64,000 nucleotides of DNA. Origin: Pseudomonas aylmerensis. GTDB lineage: Bacteria > Pseudomonadota > Gammaproteobacteria > Pseudomonadales > Pseudomonadaceae. Location: positions 154,334 to 218,333 of the forward strand of contig NZ_MAUE01000013.1 in NCBI RefSeq assembly GCF_001702265.1, in the 5' to 3' direction. Below, piece by piece: positions 27,419 through 37,693 of the stretch; the first letter of the stretch is position 1, and each line of letters opens with the position of its first letter. The notes below the pieces were generated by a model that was not told the origin of the DNA, made no database searches, and worked only from the letters and a program-made list of their open reading frames with translations. Both the position numbers and the translations under genes were made by a program.

Positions 27419-29281
27419 ATGGACATTACCCGCCGCGACTTCCTCAACGGCGTCGCCATCACTATTGCCGCCGGCATGACCCCGCTGCAAATCCTCCAGG
27501 CCGCGCCCGACGGCCGCTACTACCCGCCCGCCCTCACCGGCCTGCGCGGCAGCCATGTCGGCTCGTTCGAAGTGGCGCACCAGATGGGCTGGGAAAAGAA
27601 GGTCTTCGACACCGACAAACTGCCGATCACCGAGAACTATGACCTGGTGGTGGTCGGGGGCGGCCTGAGTGGTCTGTCGGCGGCGTGGTTCTACCGCGAG
27701 AAGCACCCCAAGGCGAAGATCCTGATCCTGGAAAACCACGACGACTTCGGCGGCCATGCCAAGCGCAATGAATTCCAGGCCGGCGGCCGCATGATCATCG
27801 GCTACGGCGGCAGCGAGGCGTTCCAGTCGCCCAACCACCTCTACAGCAAGCAAGTAAATGGCCTGCTGAAAAAACTCGGGGTGAACATCAAGCGCTTCGA
27901 GACCGCCTTCGACCGCCAGTTCTACCCGGGCCTGGGGTTGTCGCGCGGGGTGTTCTTCGACAAGGAGAACTTTGGCGAAGACAAACTGGTGACCGGCGAC
28001 CCGACGCCGATGGTCGCCGACGACATCGCGCCCGACCAATTGCATGCGCGCTCCATCAGCGACTTCATCAATGACTTCCCGCTGCCACCCGCCGACCGTC
28101 AGGCGTTGATCGAGCTGCACACGGCGCCCAAGGATTACCTGCCGGGCAAGACGGCCGAGCAAAAGGCCGACTACCTGGCGGTCACCAGTTACCGCGATTT
28201 CCTGCTGAAGAACGTCGGATTATCGGAAGGCGCGGTGAAGTACTTCCAGAGCCGCACCAATGACTTCATGGCCTTGAGCATCGATGCCGTGGCATCGTCC
28301 GACGCCTATAACGTGGGATTCCCAGGTTTCGGCGGCATGAACCTGGCACCGATCAGCGAAGAAGCCGCTGCCGAAATGGAAGAGCCCTACATCTACCACT
28401 TCCCGGATGGCAACGCGTCACTCGCACGCCTGCTGGTGCGCAGCCTGGTCCCCGGCGTGGCACCCGGGCACACCATGGACGATATCGTGCTGGCAGCGTT
28501 TGACTACGCCAAGCTCGATCAACCCAAGGCGCCGGTACGGGTGCGCTTGAACAGCACGGCGGTCAGCGTGCGCAACGTGGGCGACAGCGTGCATATCGGC
28601 TACAGCCGTGGCGGACAACTCGCACAGGTGCGTGGCAAACGCTGCATCCTGGCCTGCTACAACATGATGATCCCGTACCTGCTCAAGGACCTGCCGGCCC
28701 CCCAGGCCCACGCCTTGAGCCAGAACGTGAAATTCCCGCTGGTGTACACCAAGGTGGTGATCCGCAACTGGCAATCGTTCCAGAAACTTGGCGTGCATGA
28801 GATTTACGCGGCCACCCAACCGTACAGCCGCATCAAACTGGACTACCCGGTGAGCATGGGTGGCTACGACCACCCGCGCGACCCGACGCAGCCGATTGGC
28901 TTGCACATGGTCTACGTGCCCACCAGCCCCAACAGCGGCATGAACGCCCGCGACCAGGCGCGCGCCGGGCGCGGCAAGTTGTATGCGCAGACCTTCGAGC
29001 AACTGGAAACGCAATTGCGTGACCAACTGCAACGCATGCTCGGCCCGGGTGGGTTCAACCACGAGACCGATATCCTCGGGATCACGGTGAATCGCTGGTC
29101 CCATGGCTATGCATACTTTTCCAACAGCTTGTTCGACAACGCCGGCGAGAGCGAAGCGCTGATGAACCTGGCGCGCAAGCCGCTGGGGCACGTGAGCATC
29201 GCCAACTCGGATGCGGCGTGGAGTGCGTACGCCCATGCGGCGATTGATGAGGCGTACCGGGCGGTCGGCGAGGTGAGTTGA
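27419..29281 (+). CDS. spdH: Spermidine dehydrogenase, Tat-exported
   Basis: FAD-dependent enzyme of 620 residues matching P. aeruginosa SpdH, which cleaves spermidine to 1,3-diaminopropane and 4-aminobutanal. The N-terminus ITRRDFLNG followed by a hydrophobic stretch is a twin-arginine signal, so the folded enzyme acts in the periplasm. The dinucleotide motif VVGGGLSGLSAAWFY is at about 76-90. Position behind the transporter and two aminobutanal dehydrogenases gives a complete route spermidine to GABA. Confidence 0.85.
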   Translation: MDITRRDFLNGVAITIAAGMTPLQILQAAPDGRYYPPALTGLRGSHVGSFEVAHQMGWEKKVFDTDKLPITENYDLVVVGGGLSGLSAAWFYREKHPKAKILILENHDDFGGHAKRNEFQAGGRMIIGYGGSEAFQSPNHLYSKQVNGLLKKLGVNIKRFETAFDRQFYPGLGLSRGVFFDKENFGEDKLVTGDPTPMVADDIAPDQLHARSISDFINDFPLPPADRQALIELHTAPKDYLPGKTAEQKADYLAVTSYRDFLLKNVGLSEGAVKYFQSRTNDFMALSIDAVASSDAYNVGFPGFGGMNLAPISEEAAAEMEEPYIYHFPDGNASLARLLVRSLVPGVAPGHTMDDIVLAAFDYAKLDQPKAPVRVRLNSTAVSVRNVGDSVHIGYSRGGQLAQVRGKRCILACYNMMIPYLLKDLPAPQAHALSQNVKFPLVYTKVVIRNWQSFQKLGVHEIYAATQPYSRIKLDYPVSMGGYDHPRDPTQPIGLHMVYVPTSPNSGMNARDQARAGRGKLYAQTFEQLETQLRDQLQRMLGPGGFNHETDILGITVNRWSHGYAYFSNSLFDNAGESEALMNLARKPLGHVSIANSDAAWSAYAHAAIDEAYRAVGEVS

Positions 29282-29287
29282 AGGCCA

Positions 29288-29440
29288 CGTGTGGCGAAGG
29301 CTTCCTGTGGTAAGCGGGGCGTGGCCCGCGTTGGACTGCGCAGCAGCCCCTTCGAGGCAGCGGTGCTCTTTGAGACACACCGAATGTCGGGTATTGGGGC
29401 TGCTTTGCAGCCCAACGCGGGGCAAGCCCGCTCGCCACAG
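29288..29440. repeat. Inverted pair of a second repeat family
   Basis: Inverted copies of GGGGCTGCTTTGCAGCCCAA...GCTCGCCAC flank a spacer of about 50 bases. The right copy (29394-29440) is nearly identical over 47 bp to 46516-46562. The rest of the spdH-opgD gap to 29649 shows no gene or further repeat. Confidence 0.75.
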
Positions 29441-29649
29441 GGGGACTGTCTGCTCCTGAGAAATACCTTGTTTCATATGCAACGCCATCACGCCGCTATC
29501 AATCATTTTTCCTACGTCATCGAACCGCTTAAGCTATCCGGCGTCTGTTTATTGTCCGTTGCGTTTGGCCGAAGGCATGTCCGAACCGTACTTTCTGATC
29601 CAGCACGTGCCAGGAACGGCGCGGGATTTGCTCACGACAGGTTGTCTCT

Positions 29650-31275
29650 ATGCACCGTAGGAATTTGCTCAAAGTGTCCATGGCCATTGCGGCTTACACC
29701 GGTTTGTCGGCCAGCGGCCTGCTCGCCGCGCAGGCTTGGGCCGGGAATCGCGCCGCCGATGGCAAGGCCGTGGCGTTTGATTTTGAAACGCTCAAGGCCC
29801 AGGCCAAGCAGCTCGCCGGGACCGCGTATAAAGACACCAAACAGGTACTCCCGCCCACCCTGGCGACCATGACCCCGCAGAATTTCAACGCCATCGGGTA
29901 CGACGGCAACCATTCGCTGTGGAAGGAATTGAACGGCCAACTGGACGTGCAGTTCTTCCACGTCGGCATGGGGTTCAAGACGCCGGTGCGCATGCACAGC
30001 GTCGACCCCAAGACCCGTGAAGCCCGCGAAGTGCATTTCCGCCCTTCACTGTTCAACTATGAAAAAACCACCGTCGACACCAAACAGTTGACCGGCGACC
30101 TGGGTTTCTCCGGCTTCAAGCTGTTCAAGGCACCGGAACTGGATCGCCACGACGTGCTGTCGTTTCTCGGCGCCAGCTACTTCCGCGCGGTGGATTCCAC
30201 CGGCCAGTACGGCCTTTCCGCACGGGGCCTGGCGATTGATACCTACGCGAAGAAGCGCGAAGAGTTCCCCGACTTCACGCAGTTCTGGTTCGAGACCCCG
30301 GACAAGAACGCCACCCGCTTTGTGGTCTACGCCCTGCTCGACTCGCCGAGCGCCACCGGCGCCTATCGCTTCGATATCGACTGCCAGGCCAACCAGGTGG
30401 TGATGGCGATCGACGCCAACATCAATGCGCGCACCGCCATCGAACAACTGGGCATCGCGCCGATGACCAGCATGTTCAGTTGCGGCACCCACGAACGCCG
30501 CATGTGCGACACCATCCACCCGCAAATCCACGACTCGGATCGCCTGGCGATGTGGCGTGGCAATGGCGAGTGGATTTGTCGCCCGCTGAACAACCCGGCC
30601 AAGCTGCAGTTCAACGCATTCGCCGACACCGACCCGAAAGGCTTCGGCCTGGTGCAGACCGACCATGAGTTCGCCAGCTACCAGGACACTGTGGACTGGT
30701 ACAGCAAGCGCCCAAGCCTGTGGGTAGAACCGACCACCGCCTGGGGCGAAGGCTCGATCGACCTGCTGGAGATCCCCACCACCGGCGAGACCCTGGACAA
30801 CATCGTGGCCTTCTGGACACCGAAAAAACCGGTGGCGCCTGGCGATTCGCTCAACTATGGCTACAAGCTCTACTGGAGCGCCCTGCCCCCGGTCAGCACG
30901 CCGCTGGCACAGGTCGACGCGACCCGTTCGGGCATGGGCGGCTTCACTGAAGGTTGGGCACCGGGCGAGCATTACCCAGAGGTGTGGGCGCGTCGGTTTG
31001 CCGTGGACTTCAAGGGCGGCGGCCTCGATCGCCTGCCGGCCGGCACCGGGATCGAGCCGGTGGTGACCTGCTCCCACGGCGAAGTGAAAGACTTCAGCGT
31101 GCTGGTGCTCGACAACATCAAGGGCTATCGGATCCTGTTCGACTGGTACCCGACCAGCGACAGCGTCGAGCCGGTGGAACTGCGCCTGTTCATCCGCACC
31201 CAGGACCGCACCTTGAGTGAAACCTGGCTGTATCAGTACTTCCCGCCGGCACCCGAGGCGCGTAAATACGCGTGA
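29650..31275 (+). CDS. opgD: Glucan biosynthesis protein D
   Basis: OpgD/MdoD, 541 residues, a periplasmic enzyme that shapes osmoregulated periplasmic glucans. Tat-type signal at the N-terminus ([20 protein letters not shown]). The body shows the OpgG/OpgD beta-sandwich family features ([20 protein letters not shown] near residues 80-99; [24 protein letters not shown] block near 175-195). No opgGH neighbours, typical for opgD, which is usually encoded alone. Confidence 0.93.
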   Translation: MHRRNLLKVSMAIAAYTGLSASGLLAAQAWAGNRAADGKAVAFDFETLKAQAKQLAGTAYKDTKQVLPPTLATMTPQNFNAIGYDGNHSLWKELNGQLDVQFFHVGMGFKTPVRMHSVDPKTREAREVHFRPSLFNYEKTTVDTKQLTGDLGFSGFKLFKAPELDRHDVLSFLGASYFRAVDSTGQYGLSARGLAIDTYAKKREEFPDFTQFWFETPDKNATRFVVYALLDSPSATGAYRFDIDCQANQVVMAIDANINARTAIEQLGIAPMTSMFSCGTHERRMCDTIHPQIHDSDRLAMWRGNGEWICRPLNNPAKLQFNAFADTDPKGFGLVQTDHEFASYQDTVDWYSKRPSLWVEPTTAWGEGSIDLLEIPTTGETLDNIVAFWTPKKPVAPGDSLNYGYKLYWSALPPVSTPLAQVDATRSGMGGFTEGWAPGEHYPEVWARRFAVDFKGGGLDRLPAGTGIEPVVTCSHGEVKDFSVLVLDNIKGYRILFDWYPTSDSVEPVELRLFIRTQDRTLSETWLYQYFPPAPEARKYA

Positions 31276-31280
31276 TGCCA

Positions 31281-31312
31281 CCTGTGGGAGCGAGGTTGCT
31301 CGCTCCCACAGG
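31281..31312. terminator. Perfect palindromic REP-like hairpin after opgD
   Basis: 14-bp perfect stem CCTGTGGGAGCGAG/CTCGCTCCCACAGG around GTTG, 5 bases behind the opgD stop. A minimal REP unit likely to act as 3' hairpin for opgD. Confidence 0.6.
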
Positions 31313-31327
31313 ACTCAAATGCCCGCC

Positions 31328-31513
31328 TCAGAACCGCGACACACTCTTCATTGCCCCAATCAGATATCGCATCGCCACCTGGTCACTCTCGTTCAGGGCG
31401 CGATACTGCGCGAGTAATTCAGCCTCGTCCGAACTCAACCTGCAGCCACGCATGAACAACCTGCGGGCCAGAAAAGACACCACTGCACCCGCAACACCAT
31501 AGGACTTGGCCAT
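31328..31513 (-). CDS. Small conserved-type hypothetical protein
   Basis: Protein of 61 residues, MAKSYGVAGAVVSFLARRLF at the N-terminus and a helical C-terminus (LSSDEAELLAQYRALNESDQ). SD-like AGGAGA lies 9 bases before the ATG. No family recognised. Stands alone, convergent to opgD. Confidence 0.6.
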   Translation of the reverse strand: MAKSYGVAGAVVSFLARRLFMRGCRLSSDEAELLAQYRALNESDQVAMRYLIGAMKSVSRF

Positions 31514-31740
31514 GGACTGTTTCTCCTGATATCGATCAAATACTCCTGGCGCCCATCACCTGCATCCCCTTAAGCACAAGGCCTGCGCGGACAAACGGAC
31601 TGACTCCCTGGGCCAGAAATCAGACTTACCCTAAGCGTAGAAACAATCTGGTCACGTGTGGGATTTTTTTAGAGCTTTCACTTAAAAAATCTCTTGAGTA
31701 ACAATCACCTACGGACTTTTCCCACAGCATCATGCAAAAA

Positions 31741-31765
31741 AAACCCACCGATTCATGGTGGGTTT
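31741..31765 (-). terminator. Terminator of the flavin oxidoreductase gene
   Basis: Stem AAACCCACC/GGTGGGTTT followed on the minus strand by a run of eight T. Confidence 0.85.
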
Positions 31766-31785
31766 CGAGTGCGGCGCGAGGCGGA

Positions 31786-32892
31786 TCAATCCCTCAAGTC
31801 AGACTCATGAATCGGCTGGTCTCGATGGGTTGCCCGTTGATACTGCGCCGGCCAGGTCGCCTTGCGCCCGCCGAGGTCATCATCGGCATGCAGCGGCCAG
31901 TACGGGTCCCGCAGCAGTTCACGGGCCAGGAAGATAATATCGGCCTGGCAGGTGCGCAGGATGTGCTCAGCCTGTGCCGGTTCGGTGATCATGCCCACCG
32001 TGCCGGTGGCGATGCCTGACTCTTTGCGTACCCGTTCGGCGAAGCGCGTCTGGTAGCCGGGCCCCGTCGGAATCTCGGCATTGGCGGCGGTGCCACCAGA
32101 GGACACGTCGATCAGGTCCACACCCAAATCCTTCAAGCGGCGCGCCAATTCCACGGTTTCATCAGGGTTCCAGCCATCTTCCACCCAGTCGGTGGCCGAC
32201 ACCCGCACAAACAGCGGCAGGTCCTGAGGCCAGGCCGCACGCACGGCTTCGGTGACTTGCAGCACCAGGCGGATACGGTTTTCAAAAGAGCCGCCGTATT
32301 GGTCCTGGCGTTGATTGCTGATCGGCGAGAGAAATTGATGCAGCAGGTAACCGTGAGCCGCATGGATTTCCACCACTTCAAACCCGGCCGTGAGCGCGCG
32401 CTTGGCGGCGGCGACAAAGTCGGCGATCACCTGTTGGATCTGCCCTTCGTCCAACTGCCGGGGCTGTGTGTGATTGGGGTCAAAGGCAATCGGCGACGGC
32501 CCCACCGGCACCCACCCGCCGTCCTCCGGGTTGACGCTGCCATGCTTGCCGATCCATGGCCGATGAGTACTGGCCTTGCGCCCGGCATGGGCCAGCTGGA
32601 TCCCGGCCACGGCGCCCTGGGCTGCGATAAACCGCGTGATGCGTTGCAGCGGTTCGATCTGTTCGTCGTTCCACAGGCCCAGGTCTTCGGCAGTGATACG
32701 GCCATCGGCGGTCACCGCGGTGGCCTCGGTGAAGATCAGCCCGGCGCCGCCGACTGCGCGACTGCCAAGGTGGACCAGGTGCCAGTCATTGGCCAGGCCA
32801 TCGACGCTGGAGTATTGGCACATCGGCGACACGGCGATGCGGTTGAGCAGGGTCAATTGGCGCAGGGTATAGGGTTCGAGCAGCTGACTCAT
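31786..32892 (-). CDS. Old-yellow-enzyme family NADH:flavin oxidoreductase (YqjM/XenA type)
   Basis: FMN ene-reductase of 368 residues. YqjM-class marks: Cys in SPMCQYSS (about residue 25), which tunes FMN, and the His pair in EIHAAHGYL (about 176-184) that binds the carbonyl of enones; FMN phosphate region near GTVGMITEP and LARELLRDPYWPLHA. Reduces activated C=C or xenobiotics; natural substrate unknown. Monocistronic, with its own terminator. Confidence 0.88.
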   Translation of the reverse strand: MSQLLEPYTLRQLTLLNRIAVSPMCQYSSVDGLANDWHLVHLGSRAVGGAGLIFTEATAVTADGRITAEDLGLWNDEQIEPLQRITRFIAAQGAVAGIQLAHAGRKASTHRPWIGKHGSVNPEDGGWVPVGPSPIAFDPNHTQPRQLDEGQIQQVIADFVAAAKRALTAGFEVVEIHAAHGYLLHQFLSPISNQRQDQYGGSFENRIRLVLQVTEAVRAAWPQDLPLFVRVSATDWVEDGWNPDETVELARRLKDLGVDLIDVSSGGTAANAEIPTGPGYQTRFAERVRKESGIATGTVGMITEPAQAEHILRTCQADIIFLARELLRDPYWPLHADDDLGGRKATWPAQYQRATHRDQPIHESDLRD

Positions 32893-32931
32893 GGCGCACC
32901 TCTTCTGGGCTTTTTGGGCTCTTTTAACTGA

Positions 32932-33024
32932 GCAGGCTTGCTCGCGAAAGACTCACCGGCGCCGCGTGTATTCAGGATCAACGCGTTTTAATTGACGTTT
33001 TTCGCGAGCAAGCTTGCTCCTACA
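32932..33024. repeat. REP pair
   Basis: GAGCAGGCTTGCTCGCGAAAGA and inverted TTTTTCGCGAGCAAGCTTGCTCC in the gap between kup and the oxidoreductase gene. Confidence 0.85.
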
Positions 33025-33067
33025 GCCTAGTCGACAACGTTGGATTGCACAGGGTTCAGAACGAAAG

Positions 33068-33090
33068 CGGGAGCCGATTACCGGCTCCCG
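33068..33090 (-). terminator. Hairpin after kup
   Basis: Stem CGGGAGCCG/CGGCTCCCG with 5-base loop just past the kup stop; T run short (CTTTCG). Confidence 0.55.
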
Positions 33091-33102
33091 TCGTGCACAG
33101 GC

Positions 33103-35007
33103 TTACATCTCGACCTGGGTGCCCAGTTCGATCACGCGGTTGACCGGGAGCTTGAAGAACCGCAGGTTGCCGTTGGCATTCTTCAACATGAACGCGAACA
33201 GCGCTTCACGCCAACGGGCCATGCCCTTGATGCGCGAGGCGATCACCGTTTCACGGCTGAGGAAGTAGGTGGTGCGCATCGGGCTGAAATCCAGCTCGTC
33301 GAGGTGGCACAGCTTCAGCGCTTCAGGCACGTCCGGCTCATCGGTAAAGCCAAAGTGCAGGATCACCCGGAAGAACCCCTCGCCGTAGGCATCCACCTCG
33401 AAGCGCCGGGCGGCCGGTACGCGTGGAATATCCTCGTAGACCACCGTCAGCAGCACCACTTGCTCGTGCAGCACCTGGTTGTGCAACAGGTTGTGCAACA
33501 GCGCATGGGGCACGGCGTCCGGGCGCGCGGTGAGGAACACCGCCGTACCCTGCACGCGATGCGGCGGTTGCACACGGATGCTGCTGATAAAGATCGGCAA
33601 CGGCAGGCCGCCTTCGTCGAGGCGCTCGACCAGCAACTGCTTGCCGCGCTTCCACGTGGTCATCAGCACAAAGAGCACGATCCCCGCCAAGACCGGGAAG
33701 GCGCCGCCCTGGATGATCTTCGGCACGTTGGCGGCGAAGTACAGCCCGTCGACCAGCAGGCAGCAGACCAATACCGGCACGGCCAGGATCGGTGGCCATT
33801 TCCACAGCAGCAGCATCACCGCCGACACCAGGATCGTGGTCATCAGCATGGTACCGGTCACGGCTACACCGTAGGCCGACGCCAGTGCGTTGGAGGACTC
33901 GAAGCCCAGCACCAGCAGGATCACGCCGACCATCAGCGACCAATTCACCGCGCCGATGTAGATCTGGCCCTGCTCGGCACTGGACGTGTGTTGGATGTGC
34001 ATGCGCGGGATATAACCCAACTGGATCGCCTGGCGCGTCAACGAGAACGCACCGGAAATCACCGCCTGCGACGCAATCACCGTGGCCAGGGTCGACAGCA
34101 CCACCAGCGGGATCAGCGCCCAACTCGGCGCCAGCAAGTAGAATGGGTTGCGCGCAGCTTCCGGATCGCCGAGCAGCATCGCGCCCTGGCCGAAATAATT
34201 GAGCACCAACGCCGGCAGCACCAGGATGAACCAGGCGCGGGCGATGGGCTTGCGGCCGAAGTGCCCCATGTCTGCGTACAGCGCCTCGGCACCGGTCAAA
34301 GCCAGCACCACCGCCCCCAGGATCGCCACGCCAATGCCGGGGTGAGCCTCGAAGAAACGCACGCCCCACATCGGGTTCAAGGCGTTGAGCACTTCAGGGT
34401 GCAGGGTGATGCCATACACACCAAGGCCACCCAGCACCAGGAACCAGGTCACCATCACCGGTCCGAACAGCTTGCCGATGCGGTCGGTGCCGTGTTTCTG
34501 GATCAGAAACAACGCCACCAACACGACCAGCGCGATGGGCACAACCCATTTATCCAGGCCATCGAATGCCAGTTCCAGGCCTTCAATGGCCGACAAGACC
34601 GAAATCGCCGGGGTGATCATGCTGTCGCCGTAGAACAGCGCAGCCCCGCACAAGCCACAGACCACGAGGAAATTGCGCAGCTTCTTGCGCTCCCCCGCCG
34701 CCCGGCGCGCCAGCGCGGTCAGCGCCATGATGCCGCCCTCGCCCTGGTTGTCCGCACGCAGTACAAACAGCATGTACTTGATCGACACCACCCAGATCAG
34801 TGACCAGAAAATCAGCGCCAGGATCCCCAGCACCCCATCATGGTTGACCTGAACCCCATACCCCCCATTGAACACCTCTTTAAGGGTGTAGAGCGGGCTG
34901 GTGCCGATATCGCCGTAAACCACCCCGACCGCTGCCACCAGCATGCCAATCGGCTTGGCGTTTGAATGCTCGGCACCTGCTGCCTGACTACTCGCGTGAC
35001 CCATCAA
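33103..35007 (-). CDS. kup: Low-affinity potassium uptake protein Kup
   Basis: K+/H+ symporter of 634 residues, about 12 membrane helices in the first 450 residues and a cytoplasmic C-terminal domain. Family signature [19 protein letters not shown] at about residues 29-47. Usual length for Kup/TrkD. Transcribed alone; upstream it faces a 406-bp gap with a toxin-antitoxin pair beyond. Confidence 0.95.
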   Translation of the reverse strand: MMGHASSQAAGAEHSNAKPIGMLVAAVGVVYGDIGTSPLYTLKEVFNGGYGVQVNHDGVLGILALIFWSLIWVVSIKYMLFVLRADNQGEGGIMALTALARRAAGERKKLRNFLVVCGLCGAALFYGDSMITPAISVLSAIEGLELAFDGLDKWVVPIALVVLVALFLIQKHGTDRIGKLFGPVMVTWFLVLGGLGVYGITLHPEVLNALNPMWGVRFFEAHPGIGVAILGAVVLALTGAEALYADMGHFGRKPIARAWFILVLPALVLNYFGQGAMLLGDPEAARNPFYLLAPSWALIPLVVLSTLATVIASQAVISGAFSLTRQAIQLGYIPRMHIQHTSSAEQGQIYIGAVNWSLMVGVILLVLGFESSNALASAYGVAVTGTMLMTTILVSAVMLLLWKWPPILAVPVLVCCLLVDGLYFAANVPKIIQGGAFPVLAGIVLFVLMTTWKRGKQLLVERLDEGGLPLPIFISSIRVQPPHRVQGTAVFLTARPDAVPHALLHNLLHNQVLHEQVVLLTVVYEDIPRVPAARRFEVDAYGEGFFRVILHFGFTDEPDVPEALKLCHLDELDFSPMRTTYFLSRETVIASRIKGMARWREALFAFMLKNANGNLRFFKLPVNRVIELGTQVEM

Positions 35008-35143
35008 CCACTCCTGCCCTTTGACCTGAGGTCTTTTATAAACAACGCGCCTAAGCTGACCCTAGCATGCGCTGTTTTACTTCTCGTAACAGACGTTTTA
35101 TTGACCCAGGGGTTCTACCCATGTGCAACGGCGCGAAGCATAG

Positions 35144-35168
35144 CGCAGCACTCGTCGCATTTCCCTGC
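35144..35168 (+). repeat. 25-bp direct repeat, left copy
   Basis: CGCAGCACTCGTCGCATTTC plus CCTGC, identical to 36100-36124; the toxin-antitoxin pair lies between. The remainder of the 35008-35413 gap holds the kup promoter region, with no gene seen. Confidence 0.85.
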
Positions 35169-35402
35169 TCAAGTGATAAGGGTGGCGTTTTCTGCCGTCA
35201 TTAAAAGAGATCAAGGCATTTTGGGGCCTATTTGCCTGCATTGAGCGCATCACGGCCGACCGTATATTTTGGGCCCGGCTTAGTAATGCTGCCTTTAGGG
35301 GTGCAAGCGGGGTTTCCTTGACCGGCTTACCTGATCCATCAATCGTGCCCCTGCGGCGCGCAGTCGATACAAAAACTCAATCGTCGACCTGTCTCTTTTA
35401 AA

Positions 35403-35419
35403 GTACATTCCTTATGTAC
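35403..35419. promoter_or_regulatory. Palindrome over the toxin start codon
   Basis: GTACAT-TCCTT-ATGTAC; the right arm contains the ATG of the toxin. Probable operator for autoregulation by the antitoxin. Confidence 0.5.
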
Positions 35420-35737
35420 GAAGTGAAACACGTCCTGTCAGTCAACGGCGTAGACATCTACCAAGCTTGGCTGGACACCGTGCAAAACACCCGTTCAAAG
35501 GTAAGAATCACCACCAGAGTGGACCGAGCATGCCTTGGTCACTTTGGGGTGGCGGAGCCGGTGGGTGATGGGGTCTTTGAGATGAAGCTCGACTTCGGAC
35601 CCGGGCTTCGCGTGTATTACGCAATCGTGGATCGAAAAATTGTTTTCCTGTTGGGTGGTGGCTCAAAGGCCAGACAGCAGAACGACATCGATCAGGCCAA
35701 GGCTCTCTGGAAATCCTACAAGGAGCAGCAAAAATGA
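35414..35737 (+). CDS. RelE/ParE-type toxin (HI1419 family)
   Basis: Toxin of 107 residues of the HigB-like addiction-module killer family; the expected activity is ribosome-dependent mRNA cleavage. Conserved features are the basic central part (NTRSKVRITTRVDRA), FEMKLDFGPGLRVYY (about 56-70) and FLLGGGSKARQQNDI near the C-terminus. No SD precedes the ATG; a TTTAAA 12-17 bases upstream could be a -10 of a near-leaderless transcript. Stop overlaps the antitoxin start (ATGA). Confidence 0.85.
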   Translation: MYEVKHVLSVNGVDIYQAWLDTVQNTRSKVRITTRVDRACLGHFGVAEPVGDGVFEMKLDFGPGLRVYYAIVDRKIVFLLGGGSKARQQNDIDQAKALWKSYKEQQK

Positions 35738-36069
35738 CCATTCGTACTCGTTCTCATGAAGAGAGTGTTCTTGAAATGCTCCGAGACGACGAAGCATTTG
35801 CCCTGGAATATCTGTCCGTCGCACTTGAGGAAATCGATGAAGCGGGGGGTGAGGACGCGTTCCTTGTCGCTATTCGTCGAGTGGCGGAAGCTCGTGGCGG
35901 AATGCTCAGCTTGTCGCAGAACACCGGGCTCAATAGAGCTAATCTCTACAGATCCATCGCCGTCGGCGGCGACCCAAAACTTTCCACCCTGCTGAAAGTG
36001 CTCCAGGCGTTGGGGGTGGGCCTGTCCAAAGTCGTCGCGCACCGCACGGAGCAGGACGTGCGGGCTTGA
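35734..36069 (+). CDS. Antitoxin (HI1420-family addiction module antidote, HTH)
   Basis: Antitoxin of 111 residues, translated from an ATG overlapping the toxin stop. The C-terminal half is a Cro/XRE-like HTH (GGMLSLSQNTGLNRANLYRS, then GGDPKLSTLLKVLQALG). Neutralises the upstream toxin and probably represses the operon through the palindrome at 35403-35419. Toxin-first order is characteristic of this family. Confidence 0.85.
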   Translation: MTIRTRSHEESVLEMLRDDEAFALEYLSVALEEIDEAGGEDAFLVAIRRVAEARGGMLSLSQNTGLNRANLYRSIAVGGDPKLSTLLKVLQALGVGLSKVVAHRTEQDVRA

Positions 36070-36099
36070 GAGCGTGGAAGGGCTCTGCGAATTACCCAA

Positions 36100-36124
36100 C
36101 GCAGCACTCGTCGCATTTCCCTGC
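36100..36124 (+). repeat. 25-bp direct repeat, right copy
   Basis: Identical to 35144-35168. Located 30 bp past the antitoxin stop and 125 bp before rimO. Confidence 0.85.
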
Positions 36125-36249
36125 ATAAAGCTGGTCAAGTGCGTTGCCCGTCGCTAGAATTGCGCACTTTTTGATCAGAGGCACACCAAGTGCCCGTCCG
36201 CAGCCCTGTCGTGCCCGACTGGCGGCGTCATTCAATACCGAGGTTAGAC

Positions 36250-37590
36250 ATGTCCACCACCATCGCAAAGGCCAACCCCAAGGTTGGCTTTGTTTCCCTG
36301 GGTTGCCCGAAGGCTCTGGTCGACTCCGAACGCATCCTGACCCAACTGCGCATGGAAGGTTATGACGTGGTGTCCACTTATCAGGACGCCGACGTGGTGG
36401 TGGTCAACACCTGCGGCTTCATCGACTCGGCCAAGGCGGAGTCGCTGGAAGTGATCGGCGAGGCCATCAAGGAAAACGGCAAGGTCATCGTGACCGGCTG
36501 CATGGGCGTGGAAGAAGGCAATATCCGCAACGTGCACCCAAGCGTGTTGGCCGTGACCGGCCCGCAGCAGTACGAGCAGGTGGTCAACGCCGTGCACGAA
36601 GTCGTGCCGCCGCGCCAGGACCACAACCCGCTGATCGACCTGGTGCCGCCGCAGGGCATCAAGCTGACCCCGCGCCACTATGCGTACCTGAAGATTTCCG
36701 AAGGCTGCAACCACAGCTGCAGCTTCTGCATTATCCCCTCGATGCGCGGCAAGCTGGTCAGCCGCCCGGTCGGTGATGTACTGGACGAGGCCCAGCGCCT
36801 GGTCAAATCCGGCGTGAAAGAGCTGCTGGTGATCTCCCAGGACACCAGCGCCTACGGCGTCGACGCGAAATACCGCACCGGCTTCTGGAACGGCGCGCCG
36901 GTGAAAACCCGCATGACCGAGCTCTGCGAAGCCCTCAGCAGCCTCGGCGTGTGGGTGCGCCTGCACTACGTTTACCCGTATCCGCACGTGGACGAGCTGA
37001 TCCCGTTGATGGCCGCCGGCAAGATCCTGCCGTACCTGGACATCCCGTTCCAGCACGCCAGCCCGAAAGTCCTGAAAGCCATGAAACGCCCGGCCTTCGA
37101 AGACAAGACCCTGGCACGCATCAAGAACTGGCGCGAGATCTGCCCGGAGCTGATCATTCGCTCGACCTTTATCGTCGGTTTCCCCGGCGAAACCGAAGAA
37201 GACTTCCAGTACCTGCTGGACTGGCTGACCGAGGCCCAACTGGACCGCGTCGGCTGCTTCCAGTACTCGCCGGTGGAAGGCGCTCCGGCCAACCTGCTGG
37301 ACCTGGCCGTGGTGCCGGATGACGTCAAGCAGGACCGTTGGGAGCGTTTCATGGCGCACCAGCAGGCCATCAGCTCGGCGCGCCTGCAATTGCGCATCGG
37401 CAAGGAAATCGAAGTGCTGATCGACGAAGTCGACGAGCAAGGCGCGGTCGGCCGCTGCTTCTTCGATGCCCCGGAGATCGACGGTAACGTGTTTATCGAC
37501 GATGCCAGCGGTTTGAAGCCGGGTGACAAGGTCTGGTGCACCGTGACGGACGCCGACGAATACGACCTGTGGGCCGAGAAGCGTGACTGA
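36250..37590 (+). CDS. rimO: Ribosomal protein S12 methylthiotransferase
   Basis: RimO, 446 residues, adds a methylthio group to an Asp of ribosomal protein S12. N-terminal UPF0004 domain with three Cys ([30 protein letters not shown]) for the second 4Fe-4S cluster; radical SAM motif CNHSCSFC (about 151-158); C-terminal TRAM domain (about 380-440). ATG 36250 gives the family N-terminus; upstream in-frame codons from 36190 would add an unconserved 20 residues. Confidence 0.95.
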   Translation: MSTTIAKANPKVGFVSLGCPKALVDSERILTQLRMEGYDVVSTYQDADVVVVNTCGFIDSAKAESLEVIGEAIKENGKVIVTGCMGVEEGNIRNVHPSVLAVTGPQQYEQVVNAVHEVVPPRQDHNPLIDLVPPQGIKLTPRHYAYLKISEGCNHSCSFCIIPSMRGKLVSRPVGDVLDEAQRLVKSGVKELLVISQDTSAYGVDAKYRTGFWNGAPVKTRMTELCEALSSLGVWVRLHYVYPYPHVDELIPLMAAGKILPYLDIPFQHASPKVLKAMKRPAFEDKTLARIKNWREICPELIIRSTFIVGFPGETEEDFQYLLDWLTEAQLDRVGCFQYSPVEGAPANLLDLAVVPDDVKQDRWERFMAHQQAISSARLQLRIGKEIEVLIDEVDEQGAVGRCFFDAPEIDGNVFIDDASGLKPGDKVWCTVTDADEYDLWAEKRD

Positions 37591-37604
37591 CGTGTAATAT
37601 TTTG

Positions 37605-37642
37605 AAAAAGCCCTGCCTCTGGACAAGATGCGGGGCTTTTTT
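37605..37642 (+). terminator. Terminator of rimO
   Basis: AAAAAGCCC(T)GC and GCGGGGCTTTTTT around a 14-base loop, 15 bp after the stop. Confidence 0.85.
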
Positions 37643-37693
37643 AGGTCTATCGTTTTGCCCATCAGCGCACATCAAGGCAAAGGGGCAGCGGGC

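Noticed and set aside
33040..34803. 587-residue plus-strand ORF
   Set aside because: Antisense of kup; His/Gln/Arg-rich without domains.
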